This document shows, one piece after another, positions 54,014 to 62,995 of a DNA stretch of 64,000 nt (positions within the stretch are counted from its first letter, which is position 1; every line of letters starts with the position of its first letter). Both the position numbers and the translations under genes were made by a program. The stretch spans positions 62,001-126,000 of the forward strand of contig NZ_MBTG01000018.1 in assembly GCF_002027705.1 (NCBI RefSeq). Direction: 5' to 3'. A model generated the notes under the pieces. The model did no database searches. It was not told where the DNA came from and was given only the letters and a program-made list of their open reading frames with translations. Source of the DNA: Paenibacillus ferrarius. GTDB lineage: Bacteria > Bacillota > Bacilli > Paenibacillales > NBRC-103111.

Positions 54014-55567
54014 TTACAGCGCGAAGCCAGGATCTCCGCCAAATTGAAGAGCACCATTGAGCTGCGCGGAAGTCAATTTGAACTCTGTTTTGGCAGTAGG
54101 CCAAACGATAGGGCCAGTTGCTGCTTGGATCACAGGATTTATGGAAGGCATACTTTCAGCGACCCCCTTTGCAATAGTTTGCAGGACGACACTGAGCAGC
54201 AATGTTATCAATACGCCTACGAAAATAGCTATCGTACAAACTATAAGTTTTATAGTAAGATCACCCACTACATATCCAACAAGAGAAGCGTATACAGTTG
54301 CAATTAAACCAACTATTGCTGTGGTTACGATTACCCAAGTAGCTGTTTCTATTGTATGCATACTTTCTGTAGGCCTCGATGCCTTAAAGCCTATAGTCTG
54401 AGTCCCATCCGGCTTATTAACCAATTCAATGGTTTGATAAGTTGTCGTACTTACTACTGCTTCTATACCTGGTGAAAATACAATGCGAGCTTTGATCTTT
54501 GTAATAATCTCGTGCTCATTTACTGATATATTAAAGCTTTCTGCATAAGGAGTATAATATATGGCCCCATATTTTATTGGTTTTATTTTTAGTATTACAC
54601 CGTCTTTATTACTAACTTCAGTCTTTCCATTGATCAATTGGAAGTTATCAACTGATGAATCAACAAATACTGTAGGAACTCCAGGAAGCATAGATTTTTC
54701 TAAAAACAGGCTTCTACTTATCAGGAAGCTCGCTCTGCTGTCGGGTGCGATAGCTGAGGGGGATAAGGCATGTGTAAGACCTTTTCCCGAGCGTCCGTCT
54801 GTCATACAAAGTACAGCGAAGAAGCTTTCGTCAGGATCCGGATTATCACTATATGCATAGCTGGTATAGGTTGGCTTTAACCATTTAATATCTTCAGTAT
54901 GCAGGTTAATATTTACAGTTGAAAAAATATGCTCAAACTTCTTAATGTTAGCATTAAACCAATCCCTGAATGCTCCTTGCAGTAATGCATCACTTGCAGG
55001 CTTATCAGCACCATGAGGGAATAGAAAAGATACTAGGAAAACGATTGGTTCTTCGTCTGTGTGATCTGTTTTAAGCTTGAGATCATGCTTTGAGCCTACT
55101 TCTGATACTGATTGAGGTATCTGATTCGGGAAATAGGCAAGCTTTATATTAATAACTGCGTTACAATTGTTTAATGAATATGTTTTATTTGGTGTAGTGT
55201 AGGTACCTTTGGTAATAGGTATTTTCATATGTAAGTTTTGCCCATCACCGCCTCTACTGATAGCCCAGTCGCCGAATTCCCCGTCAATTGAAACTTCAAT
55301 TCCATAATCAGGGTCTGTCGTGGTTTGCGTAAATGTCTTCGGCGAAGCCTTCTTTGCCACAATAGCATTATTAATATCAGGTACTCGAATTGCATATACG
55401 GTGTCCCAACCAAGTGTGTCTGCAACCACAGTACTTACGCTTTTGTCACTGCTTAACAGCATTGATACGTCATTAATGCCCTGCTCAATTCTCAGTTTTT
55501 CGTTCAAATGCGGCAGCGTAAAGCTGATTGGCATACTTCTGGAACTTAACACAGTTGTGTTAACCAT
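54014..55567 (-). CDS. P47/OrfX-type TULIP-domain protein 2, with membrane hairpin
   Basis: Protein of 517 aa. The P47 features are LGWDTVYAIRVPDINNAIV, FGDWAISRGGDGQNLHMKIP and a C-terminus with AKTEFKLTSAQLNGALQFGG, as in classical P47. Unusually, two strong hydrophobic segments lie near residues 405-465 (VIVTTAIVGLIATVYASLVG; LIVCTIAIFVGVLITLLLSV), suggesting membrane insertion. Short linking gaps (34 and 38 bases) to its neighbours indicate a three-gene operon. RBS GAAGGTAG. Confidence 0.78.
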   Translation of the reverse strand: MVNTTVLSSRSMPISFTLPHLNEKLRIEQGINDVSMLLSSDKSVSTVVADTLGWDTVYAIRVPDINNAIVAKKASPKTFTQTTTDPDYGIEVSIDGEFGDWAISRGGDGQNLHMKIPITKGTYTTPNKTYSLNNCNAVINIKLAYFPNQIPQSVSEVGSKHDLKLKTDHTDEEPIVFLVSFLFPHGADKPASDALLQGAFRDWFNANIKKFEHIFSTVNINLHTEDIKWLKPTYTSYAYSDNPDPDESFFAVLCMTDGRSGKGLTHALSPSAIAPDSRASFLISRSLFLEKSMLPGVPTVFVDSSVDNFQLINGKTEVSNKDGVILKIKPIKYGAIYYTPYAESFNISVNEHEIITKIKARIVFSPGIEAVVSTTTYQTIELVNKPDGTQTIGFKASRPTESMHTIETATWVIVTTAIVGLIATVYASLVGYVVGDLTIKLIVCTIAIFVGVLITLLLSVVLQTIAKGVAESMPSINPVIQAATGPIVWPTAKTEFKLTSAQLNGALQFGGDPGFAL

Positions 55568-55601
55568 AATCTACCTTCTTTCGTTATTGGTCTTATAGTT
55601 A

Positions 55602-56867
55602 TTAAATATTTCCTTTAAGATAGTAGCAGTTATCAAGACCTGCATCCGTGACCTGCATCGCATTATTTACTCCCGTCCAGTCAATAAAAGGAGGCGGCGA
55701 AGTAGCAAAGCTTTGGCTGCCACTCTGCAGTGTTTGAGCAATACTGTCGGCAATGATTTTAACAACAATACGTACAATTATTCCTACAATTAAATTTAGC
55801 CACAACAAATACCATGGAATATCTTGACTGTAGTCATTTCTGGGGTCCGGGTCCTCGTAGAAAGCTATACTGCTTGTAGCAGGATTAAATTCGCTATTAT
55901 TTTTAATTTTTATGGAGAAATTCATCGTTATATTTGCATACAAATCACAAAAACCATCTACGCTTGTTTTTAAATCTCCTCCCTCTACAGTCATATTTAA
56001 ATGGGTTATCCGCGGGTAATAGGTAATTAATCCTGCGGTTACAGGAGGTGTTCCCAAGCTGCCACTATTTACAATACAGTGATTGGAATTCATGTAAAAA
56101 CCATCAGGTCTTGAGCCAGGGTACATGGATGGCAACATCGGCATAATGATATTTTGCAATATCATATCTTTTGATATCAAATATGCGGCATTTGCATTCT
56201 CCGACATCATACTAGGATCAACAAGAAGAGGAAGCCCGCTCATATCTCTGTCCGTAGTTACAGAAAGGATGGAAAGATAGCCATTTCCTTCTTGGCTCTC
56301 AACATATGCATAGGTACATTGTTTAGGTGATAACCAGGTATCTGTACCAGGCTTGACATAATTTATTTGTGCAAAAACATAGCTGATTATTGATGCGCGT
56401 TCTACCAAATATTTTGCAACTAACCATAGTACAATATTTTTTGCTGTTTCACTCAGGCAACCGGCCCTATCTATAACTGTGACTGGGGAGACTGCACCTT
56501 CTTTCTTGCTTCCGATAGCGCCAAGCTCAGAAATATTAAACATCAGTTCGTGCTTCGACGGGTCGATATTGGAAGGAAGAAACTGCAAGGAAACCTGAAC
56601 AATAACATCGACATTTGATATTTCTTTAGAATTTGAGTTGATTTGCAGCATACCGTTTACGATGGGGATTTTTAAGTGAAGAAGCTTTCCTGAGCCTCCT
56701 TTGACGATTTCCCAAGGTGCTAAATTACATTGAATGTGTGAATGCATGCCTTCAATTTCGGTAGAATAGTCAATTAGTTGTGGAAGTGTGTTCATGTTTT
56801 CAGCAAGAACTGAATTAACACGGTTAATATTAATACTGTAGACTGTATCCCAACCGTATGTCTCCAT
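55602..56867 (-). CDS. P47/OrfX-type TULIP-domain protein 1
   Basis: First gene of the P47 operon, 421 aa, no signal peptide. It starts METYGWDTVYSININRVNSV, almost a textbook P47 N-terminus, followed by APWEIVKGGSGKLLHLKIPI. A hydrophobic segment near residues 370-390 (WYLLWLNLIVGIIVRIVVKI) occupies the same place as the hairpin in protein 2. The C-terminus AMQVTDAGLDNCYYLKGNI corresponds to the P47 end. AAAGGAGGG lies five bases before ATG. The operon is preceded by the dyad promoter block and the LuxR regulator gene. Confidence 0.8.
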   Translation of the reverse strand: METYGWDTVYSININRVNSVLAENMNTLPQLIDYSTEIEGMHSHIQCNLAPWEIVKGGSGKLLHLKIPIVNGMLQINSNSKEISNVDVIVQVSLQFLPSNIDPSKHELMFNISELGAIGSKKEGAVSPVTVIDRAGCLSETAKNIVLWLVAKYLVERASIISYVFAQINYVKPGTDTWLSPKQCTYAYVESQEGNGYLSILSVTTDRDMSGLPLLVDPSMMSENANAAYLISKDMILQNIIMPMLPSMYPGSRPDGFYMNSNHCIVNSGSLGTPPVTAGLITYYPRITHLNMTVEGGDLKTSVDGFCDLYANITMNFSIKIKNNSEFNPATSSIAFYEDPDPRNDYSQDIPWYLLWLNLIVGIIVRIVVKIIADSIAQTLQSGSQSFATSPPPFIDWTGVNNAMQVTDAGLDNCYYLKGNI

Positions 56868-56958
56868 AAACCCTCCTTTAAGATCAGTTAATAATGGGAC
56901 ATCGCTTCATACATTCTCATGAATACTTCCTTCTAGCCATGTGTACTTTTCAAGATTA

Positions 56959-57003
56959 AGTATATCTCCTACGTGAAACTCAAGGGTACTAACGAAAGTT
57001 AGT
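56959..57003 (-). promoter_or_regulatory. Promoter block of the P47 operon: dyad plus TATACT
   Basis: The dyad ACTAAC-GAAA-GTTAGT (56988-57003) lies 34 bp from TATACT (56959-56964), then TAATCTT. It is the same arrangement as at 51564-51608. A leader of about 90 bases runs to the first P47 start codon. It is the probable binding site of the adjacent LuxR-type regulator. Confidence 0.6.
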
Positions 57004-57010
57004 TCCGCGC

Positions 57011-57062
57011 AAAAAAAATAAGCCAATAATAGAGTATCTATCTGCTCCAATTGTTGGCTTAT
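57011..57062 (-). terminator. Terminator of the LuxR regulator gene
   Basis: On the minus strand ATAAGCCAA ... TTGGCTTAT forms a 9-bp stem with a 27-nt loop, followed by TTTTTTTT. It separates the regulator transcript from the P47 promoter just downstream. Confidence 0.8.
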
Positions 57063-57082
57063 CTTTTATTCATTCCATTTAT

Positions 57083-60000
57083 CTACTCTAATAATCCTCT
57101 TTCCCTTGCGCGCGCAATCGCCTGAGCTCGTCGTTTCGCCCCAAGCTTACCGTATAAGTTGAAGACGTAACTCTTGACCGTACCTTCCGTTAACCCAAAC
57201 CGATAAGCGATTTCCTTGTTAGACAAGCCATCAGCCAATGCGTACAGCATCTCCATTTCGCGGGTCGTCAGCGTTTCGACAAGCAGCAGCGAATCTTGGA
57301 CAGACAATATGGGAGGACTAACGATATCGTGTGAATCTCTCATCTGTCGACGCCAATGGTTCAATGACCTTACATACACCATTCGGGCGATCATGAGATC
57401 TAGCACCTCTAGTGTCTTCGTAGAGAACACGCCAGGGAGGAGGTTATTCTCCAAATACAGAACGGACGACCGCGACTGCTCCGGAAAAAGAACCGGCATA
57501 CAAAGGATGGATAGCGGGAGACTGTGATGAGCATAGGAATCCGTCGTAAATAGGCTTCGCGAAGCATTTCCCAACACAACCGGTTCCCCAGTCCGGGCGA
57601 CATAACGTACGATAGTCTCTATGAATGAAACCTCATTTCGAACATTCTTATAAACGCCCGCCTGCTCCTCTATCGTAATGCCCTCTTCGTGACTGGTTAA
57701 CACGTATCCCTTCTCCGCACCTGAATAACGAATCGCCGATTCCAGGAAATGATGCATCACATCCTCGCTATTTTCCGTACTCGACCATTCCGAAATTTGT
57801 CTAATGAACACATTCTCATCGCCGATTGTCGGTGCCCTCTCGCGCTCCTTTTCAAATCCATCTAATCTTTTAGCCACTATTCCGTCTTCTTGCGATTGCG
57901 ATTGGGCGCCTGAGAACCGTAGATCCGGGTAATCCTCTCGCAACCTCAGTGCTTTTCTTGAAGCCCCCCAAGCCGAATAAGCAATGCAGGCATCCGCCAT
58001 CAACACGTCCGCTCCGTTCCGACTTCCCGCTTCCCTATAGAATACGGAAGCTCGTTCACAAGCAATCGCTTCCATCAACCTGTCTTTTTGGCTTCGCGCT
58101 TCGCGGATCGCATCATCGTACCCTTTGGCGGCAGCGACCGAATTCCCGTCAATCCTGTACAACTCGGCCGAGATGAGCAGGCAGACCGAAGTGTTCTGTC
58201 CATAGTATCCGGACCATTGCTTCATGACCCGCAATAACTTCTTCAGCTTGCCCCGAATGCCTGGGCGTTCCTCGGTCGGCGCTTCGGTATATCTAGTGGC
58301 AAGCGTAAGCGCATGATAAACATGTTGCTTGCGAGCTTGCAACCAATTCTGTCTGGCGGTATTGAACTCCCCTTGTTCTATCCACTCCAGGGCTTCCTTG
58401 TACCGTCCGAACAAATAAGCGATTTCTATTTTACAGGTATGGATATGAGAAACTTCGTTATTCATAGTCCCTTTGAATCGATCATTCTGCACTGGCAATA
58501 CGACTTCCTCGCCCTCGCCGTCACCACCCTGCAATTGGGCGATATACCACCGCGAGATACGAAAAGCGTTCTTCGCGACCTCATCTAGAAGCTGCCTTGA
58601 CAGATCTTCATATTTCGTTATCCGTGCAGACAATGTATGTAAATCTCCAGTATGGGTGACCGCACATGTAAACGCCACTAGGCTAACAAAGACCAAATTC
58701 GCGGATTCCATTCCATAACGCATCGATTGCTCGAAATGCGCGATACTTTCTTCCGGTTGGTGTAGTAGTCTAGCGATTCCCCTGAAGTAGCTCAGCTTGC
58801 ATAACAAATCCGTACTTTCGAAAGATGACGCTATTCGGAACGCAGCATCCATGCACTGACGACTTATTGGGGCTGCAACGCTCTTATTTCCAAGAATGAT
58901 GACACCGTAAAACGCGAGGATATACGCAAAAGCCTCGCTACTTCCTTTTCCAACCTTCAGGCTGAATCGAATGAATCTGGAAAATAACACGAAGGATCGT
59001 TTATTACTTAATGAAAATACCGATGTCGATATCGCCATGACCAGATTGGACATTGCAATGTGATGGGGATCATCGCTTGGCACAGGCTCCGGTTCGTTAA
59101 ACATGCTAGTCAATGCGATCTGTAACAGGTGCATTTCTTCCTTGATCAGGGCATTGGAGGGTTTCGCCGGCAGAGGAAATCCGATTTCCTCAAGCGCCTT
59201 GAATCCAATAGCAACGGCCGTTCGATCTTTTTTGAGATAGGCATACATGGAGATTTGAATCAGGTAAATACGGGAGCGCTCGACCATGCCTACGGTGCGG
59301 AGCAGTAGCTGATCCAGCAACTCTTCCGCGCGGTCGACGCTTCCGCACATATATTCGCACACGGGCAGTTCCAGCATTAAACGATACGCTAGAGAATTCT
59401 GCCCCTGCTCATCATTCTCGACAAGACGCATGCCTTTTTCCAGGAAATTCTTGGCGGTGGCAAAAGCCGTGGAAGCCTTCGACTTCAAAGCGGCTTGGAG
59501 ATTATAAGCAGCTAGCTCCCTCTTCTCTGCTTGGCTTGTCATTCGTTCGCTACCCAGATTCAAGTGATATACCCGATCAAATATCCAATCGTCAGGGCTC
59601 TCCGATGCAAGGCTGCCCATCGAACGTCCGATCTTTAGATGTAGATCTGCTTGCTGTGTTTCGTGAATCGTCTGATAAGCGGCCTGCTGCACTCGGTCAT
59701 GCAGAAAGGTGTAGAAAACCTCGTCTGTATCCGCTTCACTGAAATCATTCTCTTGTGAGATTAATCCCTCTTCCGTGACTACACGCAAAAGCCCTTTCGC
59801 ATGAGTCATCGTATGCCCGCTTGCCGCAGCGACAGTCGACAGTCGGAATCGATGCCCGATAGCCGCCGCTACGGCTAGCAGATCAATGGTATGGGATGGC
59901 AGCATGCGGATACGATTACCGATCAAATGCAAAATGTCGGGGTCTTCCGGTATTTGCTTAACTACTGCTTCATCCCAGGCCCAATTGGATTTCTCCTCGT

Positions 60001-61489
60001 CATAATACAGTTTTTTTTCACGGTACAAACCGTCCAGAAGACGGTGTAAATAGAGCGGATTCCCACCTGTGCGGTGGTATAACGACTCCGCTAACAACCG
60101 AATACGAGCCGAATTTTCCTTAACGATATGTGATACGAATTGTCTAACGTCGATATAGGTCAGAGGATCGAGCGCAATATGCTGCACGTTAAGCAAAGTT
60201 GAAGTTGTATGCCGGGGGAATGAATTTTCTATCCATGCGGTTGCCGTTTCTAGAGGATCTTCGATCGCTATCTGATGCGGCGCTGCCTCTTCCCGGAATG
60301 CACCTATCAATAATAAACCATGTAAAGTGGGGTCTTGTGCAACTGTACGAAGGGTATCCATCGTAGCAGAATCCGCCCATTGCAGATCGTCCAGAAAGAG
60401 TACAAGGGGATGCCCGCTGTCGGCAAACATTTGTATGAAAATAGGAAACAGCAGACGAAAACGAATGGCCGCTTCTGCAGGACCCAGCATTTCTACCGAA
60501 GGAAGTTTACCAAGGAGCTTCTCCGCTTCCGGTAAAAGTTGTGTAATAACACCCGCTCTACGGCCTAATGCCTCCGTTAACCGTACTTTAAGTTTTGCGA
60601 TGGATTCTGGAGATTCGCTCCACACTTGCCGAATCAATCTTCGAAGCGCTTCCAGTATCGCTGAGAACGGAATATCCCGATTCATCAGATCGCATTTGCC
60701 CGCAATGAACCGGCCACCTGCCCGTATAACCGAACCTTGAAGCTGTTGAACGAGCGCGGTCTTACCGCTACCTGCCCCTCCAGACACAATGACAAATGCG
60801 CATGAATCGGCACGAGCCTGTTCTACAGCTTTGGAGAGCTGAACCTCTTCCGCCTCGCGTCCGAAGAGGCTGTTCGGGAGCTGAAAGCGGCTGTCATCGT
60901 CTGCACGGGCAATCTCGAAGGGAACAATTCCACCTGTCTCTTCTATAGAAGAGATACATCGCTGTATATCGACTATCAAACCGTGAGCGCTCTGATAGCG
61001 TTCCTCGGGCATCTTCGACAAAAGTTTCATAATCATACCTTCGAGAGGGCCCGTAATTTCCGGACGTATTTCGCTCAGAGGAATCGGCATCATGGCAAGA
61101 TGGGCATGCACCCATTGTTCCTTGCTCAGTGCTCGAAATGGCAGGCTCCCTGCAAGCATTTCGTATAAAACCATCCCTAACGCATACAGGTCGCTGCACT
61201 TCTCAGGAGTACGATTGATCCTACCCGTTTGTTCTGGAGATAGGTAAGCGTAATCGGTTATACGAATATCGGTAAGCTCGGCAAGCTTTCTCTCTAATTG
61301 AATTCGAACGCCTGCCGGGTTCAAATTCCCGATAATCGTATCCCGTTTGTGGTAGGTATAGACCACATCCGTCAGTATTAGTGCGATTTGCAGAAAAGAA
61401 GAAATATCGATTGTAGTCCCATTCATCAACTTCCGTAATTCGATTCCTTCCATTGGTGGAATGTTGTCCAATCCTCCTTCGTGACCCAT
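57083..61489 (-). CDS. Large regulator: kinase-like / AAA ATPase / TPR / GAF / LuxR
   Basis: Cytoplasmic regulator of 1468 aa. Order: degenerate protein-kinase C-lobe (1 to ~185; YLSPEQTGRINRTPEKCSDL kept, but the N-lobe is missing and the catalytic HRD/HKD loop is IIGNLNPAG); AAA/STAND ATPase (~205-520; Walker A GGAGSGKT with K243, Walker B LVLFLDDLQWAD); helical TPR-like region (~530-1130); GAF (~1230-1380); LuxR helix-turn-helix at the end (LTTREMEMLYALADGLSNKE). It resembles PknK/MalT-type sensors that join kinase, ATPase and output. The N-terminal part is probably a pseudokinase. Likely activator of the P47 and adhesin promoters. Confidence 0.85.
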   Translation of the reverse strand: MGHEGGLDNIPPMEGIELRKLMNGTTIDISSFLQIALILTDVVYTYHKRDTIIGNLNPAGVRIQLERKLAELTDIRITDYAYLSPEQTGRINRTPEKCSDLYALGMVLYEMLAGSLPFRALSKEQWVHAHLAMMPIPLSEIRPEITGPLEGMIMKLLSKMPEERYQSAHGLIVDIQRCISSIEETGGIVPFEIARADDDSRFQLPNSLFGREAEEVQLSKAVEQARADSCAFVIVSGGAGSGKTALVQQLQGSVIRAGGRFIAGKCDLMNRDIPFSAILEALRRLIRQVWSESPESIAKLKVRLTEALGRRAGVITQLLPEAEKLLGKLPSVEMLGPAEAAIRFRLLFPIFIQMFADSGHPLVLFLDDLQWADSATMDTLRTVAQDPTLHGLLLIGAFREEAAPHQIAIEDPLETATAWIENSFPRHTTSTLLNVQHIALDPLTYIDVRQFVSHIVKENSARIRLLAESLYHRTGGNPLYLHRLLDGLYREKKLYYDEEKSNWAWDEAVVKQIPEDPDILHLIGNRIRMLPSHTIDLLAVAAAIGHRFRLSTVAAASGHTMTHAKGLLRVVTEEGLISQENDFSEADTDEVFYTFLHDRVQQAAYQTIHETQQADLHLKIGRSMGSLASESPDDWIFDRVYHLNLGSERMTSQAEKRELAAYNLQAALKSKASTAFATAKNFLEKGMRLVENDEQGQNSLAYRLMLELPVCEYMCGSVDRAEELLDQLLLRTVGMVERSRIYLIQISMYAYLKKDRTAVAIGFKALEEIGFPLPAKPSNALIKEEMHLLQIALTSMFNEPEPVPSDDPHHIAMSNLVMAISTSVFSLSNKRSFVLFSRFIRFSLKVGKGSSEAFAYILAFYGVIILGNKSVAAPISRQCMDAAFRIASSFESTDLLCKLSYFRGIARLLHQPEESIAHFEQSMRYGMESANLVFVSLVAFTCAVTHTGDLHTLSARITKYEDLSRQLLDEVAKNAFRISRWYIAQLQGGDGEGEEVVLPVQNDRFKGTMNNEVSHIHTCKIEIAYLFGRYKEALEWIEQGEFNTARQNWLQARKQHVYHALTLATRYTEAPTEERPGIRGKLKKLLRVMKQWSGYYGQNTSVCLLISAELYRIDGNSVAAAKGYDDAIREARSQKDRLMEAIACERASVFYREAGSRNGADVLMADACIAYSAWGASRKALRLREDYPDLRFSGAQSQSQEDGIVAKRLDGFEKERERAPTIGDENVFIRQISEWSSTENSEDVMHHFLESAIRYSGAEKGYVLTSHEEGITIEEQAGVYKNVRNEVSFIETIVRYVARTGEPVVLGNASRSLFTTDSYAHHSLPLSILCMPVLFPEQSRSSVLYLENNLLPGVFSTKTLEVLDLMIARMVYVRSLNHWRRQMRDSHDIVSPPILSVQDSLLLVETLTTREMEMLYALADGLSNKEIAYRFGLTEGTVKSYVFNLYGKLGAKRRAQAIARARERGLLE

Positions 61490-61499
61490 TCATATTTAT

Positions 61500-61818
61500 A
61501 TAAATACTATTATTGACTCTTTATCATTCTACCATTAATTATTAATAATGTAGATCGTGATGGGGTCGTGTACGGACCAGACGCGGAACATGACTTTGAG
61601 CAGTGCTTATCCGATAGGGTTGACGTGCTCCCTGCTCTTCTTGTCCAATCTGATGAGAAGAGCTTTCCCTCGTTCGGGCGGTACTTAATCGATAAAATGA
61701 ATGACCCCGGGCGATGCTTGAAATTTCACTAGAGCAACTTTACGCGAATCATTTTGAACATCGCTTCTCCGCGCCAAAATGCTAGGTAACACTTATCCCG
61801 AGGATCGAGATTACATAC
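61500..61818. other. Upstream region of the LuxR gene, no gene seen
   Basis: AT-rich near 61500-61560, as expected for the regulator's promoter. Nothing else is recognised until the kinase fragment. Confidence 0.4.
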
Positions 61819-61974
61819 ATTTTCGATCGCTTTTATCGCTGCGGCGGAAGAACAGGCCAAGGACTCTTCATGGGTCTCTCCATTGTGAAGGAGATTGCTG
61901 AAACGCATCAGGGCACCGTTGAAATGTCAAGCATTCCGTATCAAAGTAAGGGCTCTTTTTCCATGCGCACCTGA
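61819..61974 (+). pseudogene. Sensor histidine kinase C-terminal fragment
   Basis: Encodes IFDRFYRCGGRTGQGLFMGL, then SIVKEIAETHQGTVEM and SKGSFSMRT before TGA. This is the end of a HATPase domain of a classical HisKA kinase (F-box IFDRFYR, G2-box G.GLGLSIVK). Nothing upstream belongs to it. It is a remnant on the opposite strand to the regulator. Confidence 0.65.
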
Positions 61975-62123
61975 ACACCAAAAATACTTCTTGTCTTAAA
62001 GTGAACTTTAAGATTTATAACTTGGAATGGGAATGTTCTCAAATATTTCAGCATAGAAAAAGTCCAATCTTGGTTGCTGCTTTAGCTCTGAGAGGTTTGA
62101 CAATAGGTAAATGTGGCGTTAAA

Positions 62124-62895
62124 TCAATGCTTTCTCACTACCGACACACAGCACTTCACATGTGTGGAGACCGCGAAAGGAATATATGATGCGTCGTAAC
62201 CATACGTTGAAAAGTTCAGACCCGTCGTTTCTTTTACCTTTTGACCGAGAGGGTTAAATTCTCGTATCGTCTTGATTCCTGTCACATTGGTTGATGTTAC
62301 TTTGTTATTTACATCTTCATAAGCAATGGTGGTTGCATTCTGATCCGGCAGCGTTTCCTTCGTTACGCGTCCAAGCGCATCATACTCGTAGGTTGTTGCG
62401 TTCCCTTTGCCATCGATAAGCTTGGTAAGCGCACCTGTTAGTTTGTTATTTTCTGCTTGTTTAGTTATTGTCGACACATTGCCATCGGCATCGGTGACGT
62501 TGATCGATTGCTTGGTCACAAAACCTGCATTATACTGCGCACCAAACTCTTGAGAAATGATGATGTTGCGGTTGTCGTCTTTGACCGTAATCGTACTCGC
62601 ATTCCCATACTGATCGTATCCGTAGTTCACTTGCTGCTTGAGTGTACCTGTTGTTGTATTCTTTTACCGTTTGCTGAATTACGCTACCTTGTGAGTTACG
62701 CACCAGTTCTGTATAGTTGCTCATACCAGCGTCAATAGGTTGCGTGATGGCGGTCTGCAAGTGCGTGTTTGGATCATAGCCATAGGTCGTCGTGATACCA
62801 AATGGATTTGTTGCCGTCAGTACATTTCCGTACTCATCATACGTGCGATTCACTTTCACAGGCTGTGAAACAGAGGAGCCATAGTTAGAGGATCT
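62124..62895 (-). pseudogene. RHS/YD-repeat protein fragment
   Basis: Two frames joined by a frameshift near 62650 encode YD repeats: TYDEYGNVLTATNPFGITTT, NYGYDQYGNASTITV, YEYDALGRVTKETLPDQNAT and REFNPLGQKVKETTGLN. The core shell region of an RHS or wall-associated toxin is recognisable; both ends are missing. The 5' side is fused directly to a tnsA piece, showing that a deletion inside the element removed everything in between. Confidence 0.7.
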
Positions 62896-62995
62896 TAATA
62901 CCATTAGATAGCGACACTCTTCTTTGGACAGTGTGTGATGTATTCTACTTGTCTTCCATCCTAATTCCCTAATAAATGACACTACCTCTAGTCAT
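62896..62995 (-). pseudogene. tnsA: tnsA remnant of E3
   Basis: The ATG at 62995 opens MTRGS, as in the E2 copy. A deletion of roughly 38 codons and a frame change follow, then IRELGWKTSRIHHTLSKEEC RYLMVL-type sequence, still a good match to TnsA. It is fused to RHS sequence at about 62895. The leader with AGGGGGAAG and the GCGTTCAC hairpin is intact. Confidence 0.65.
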
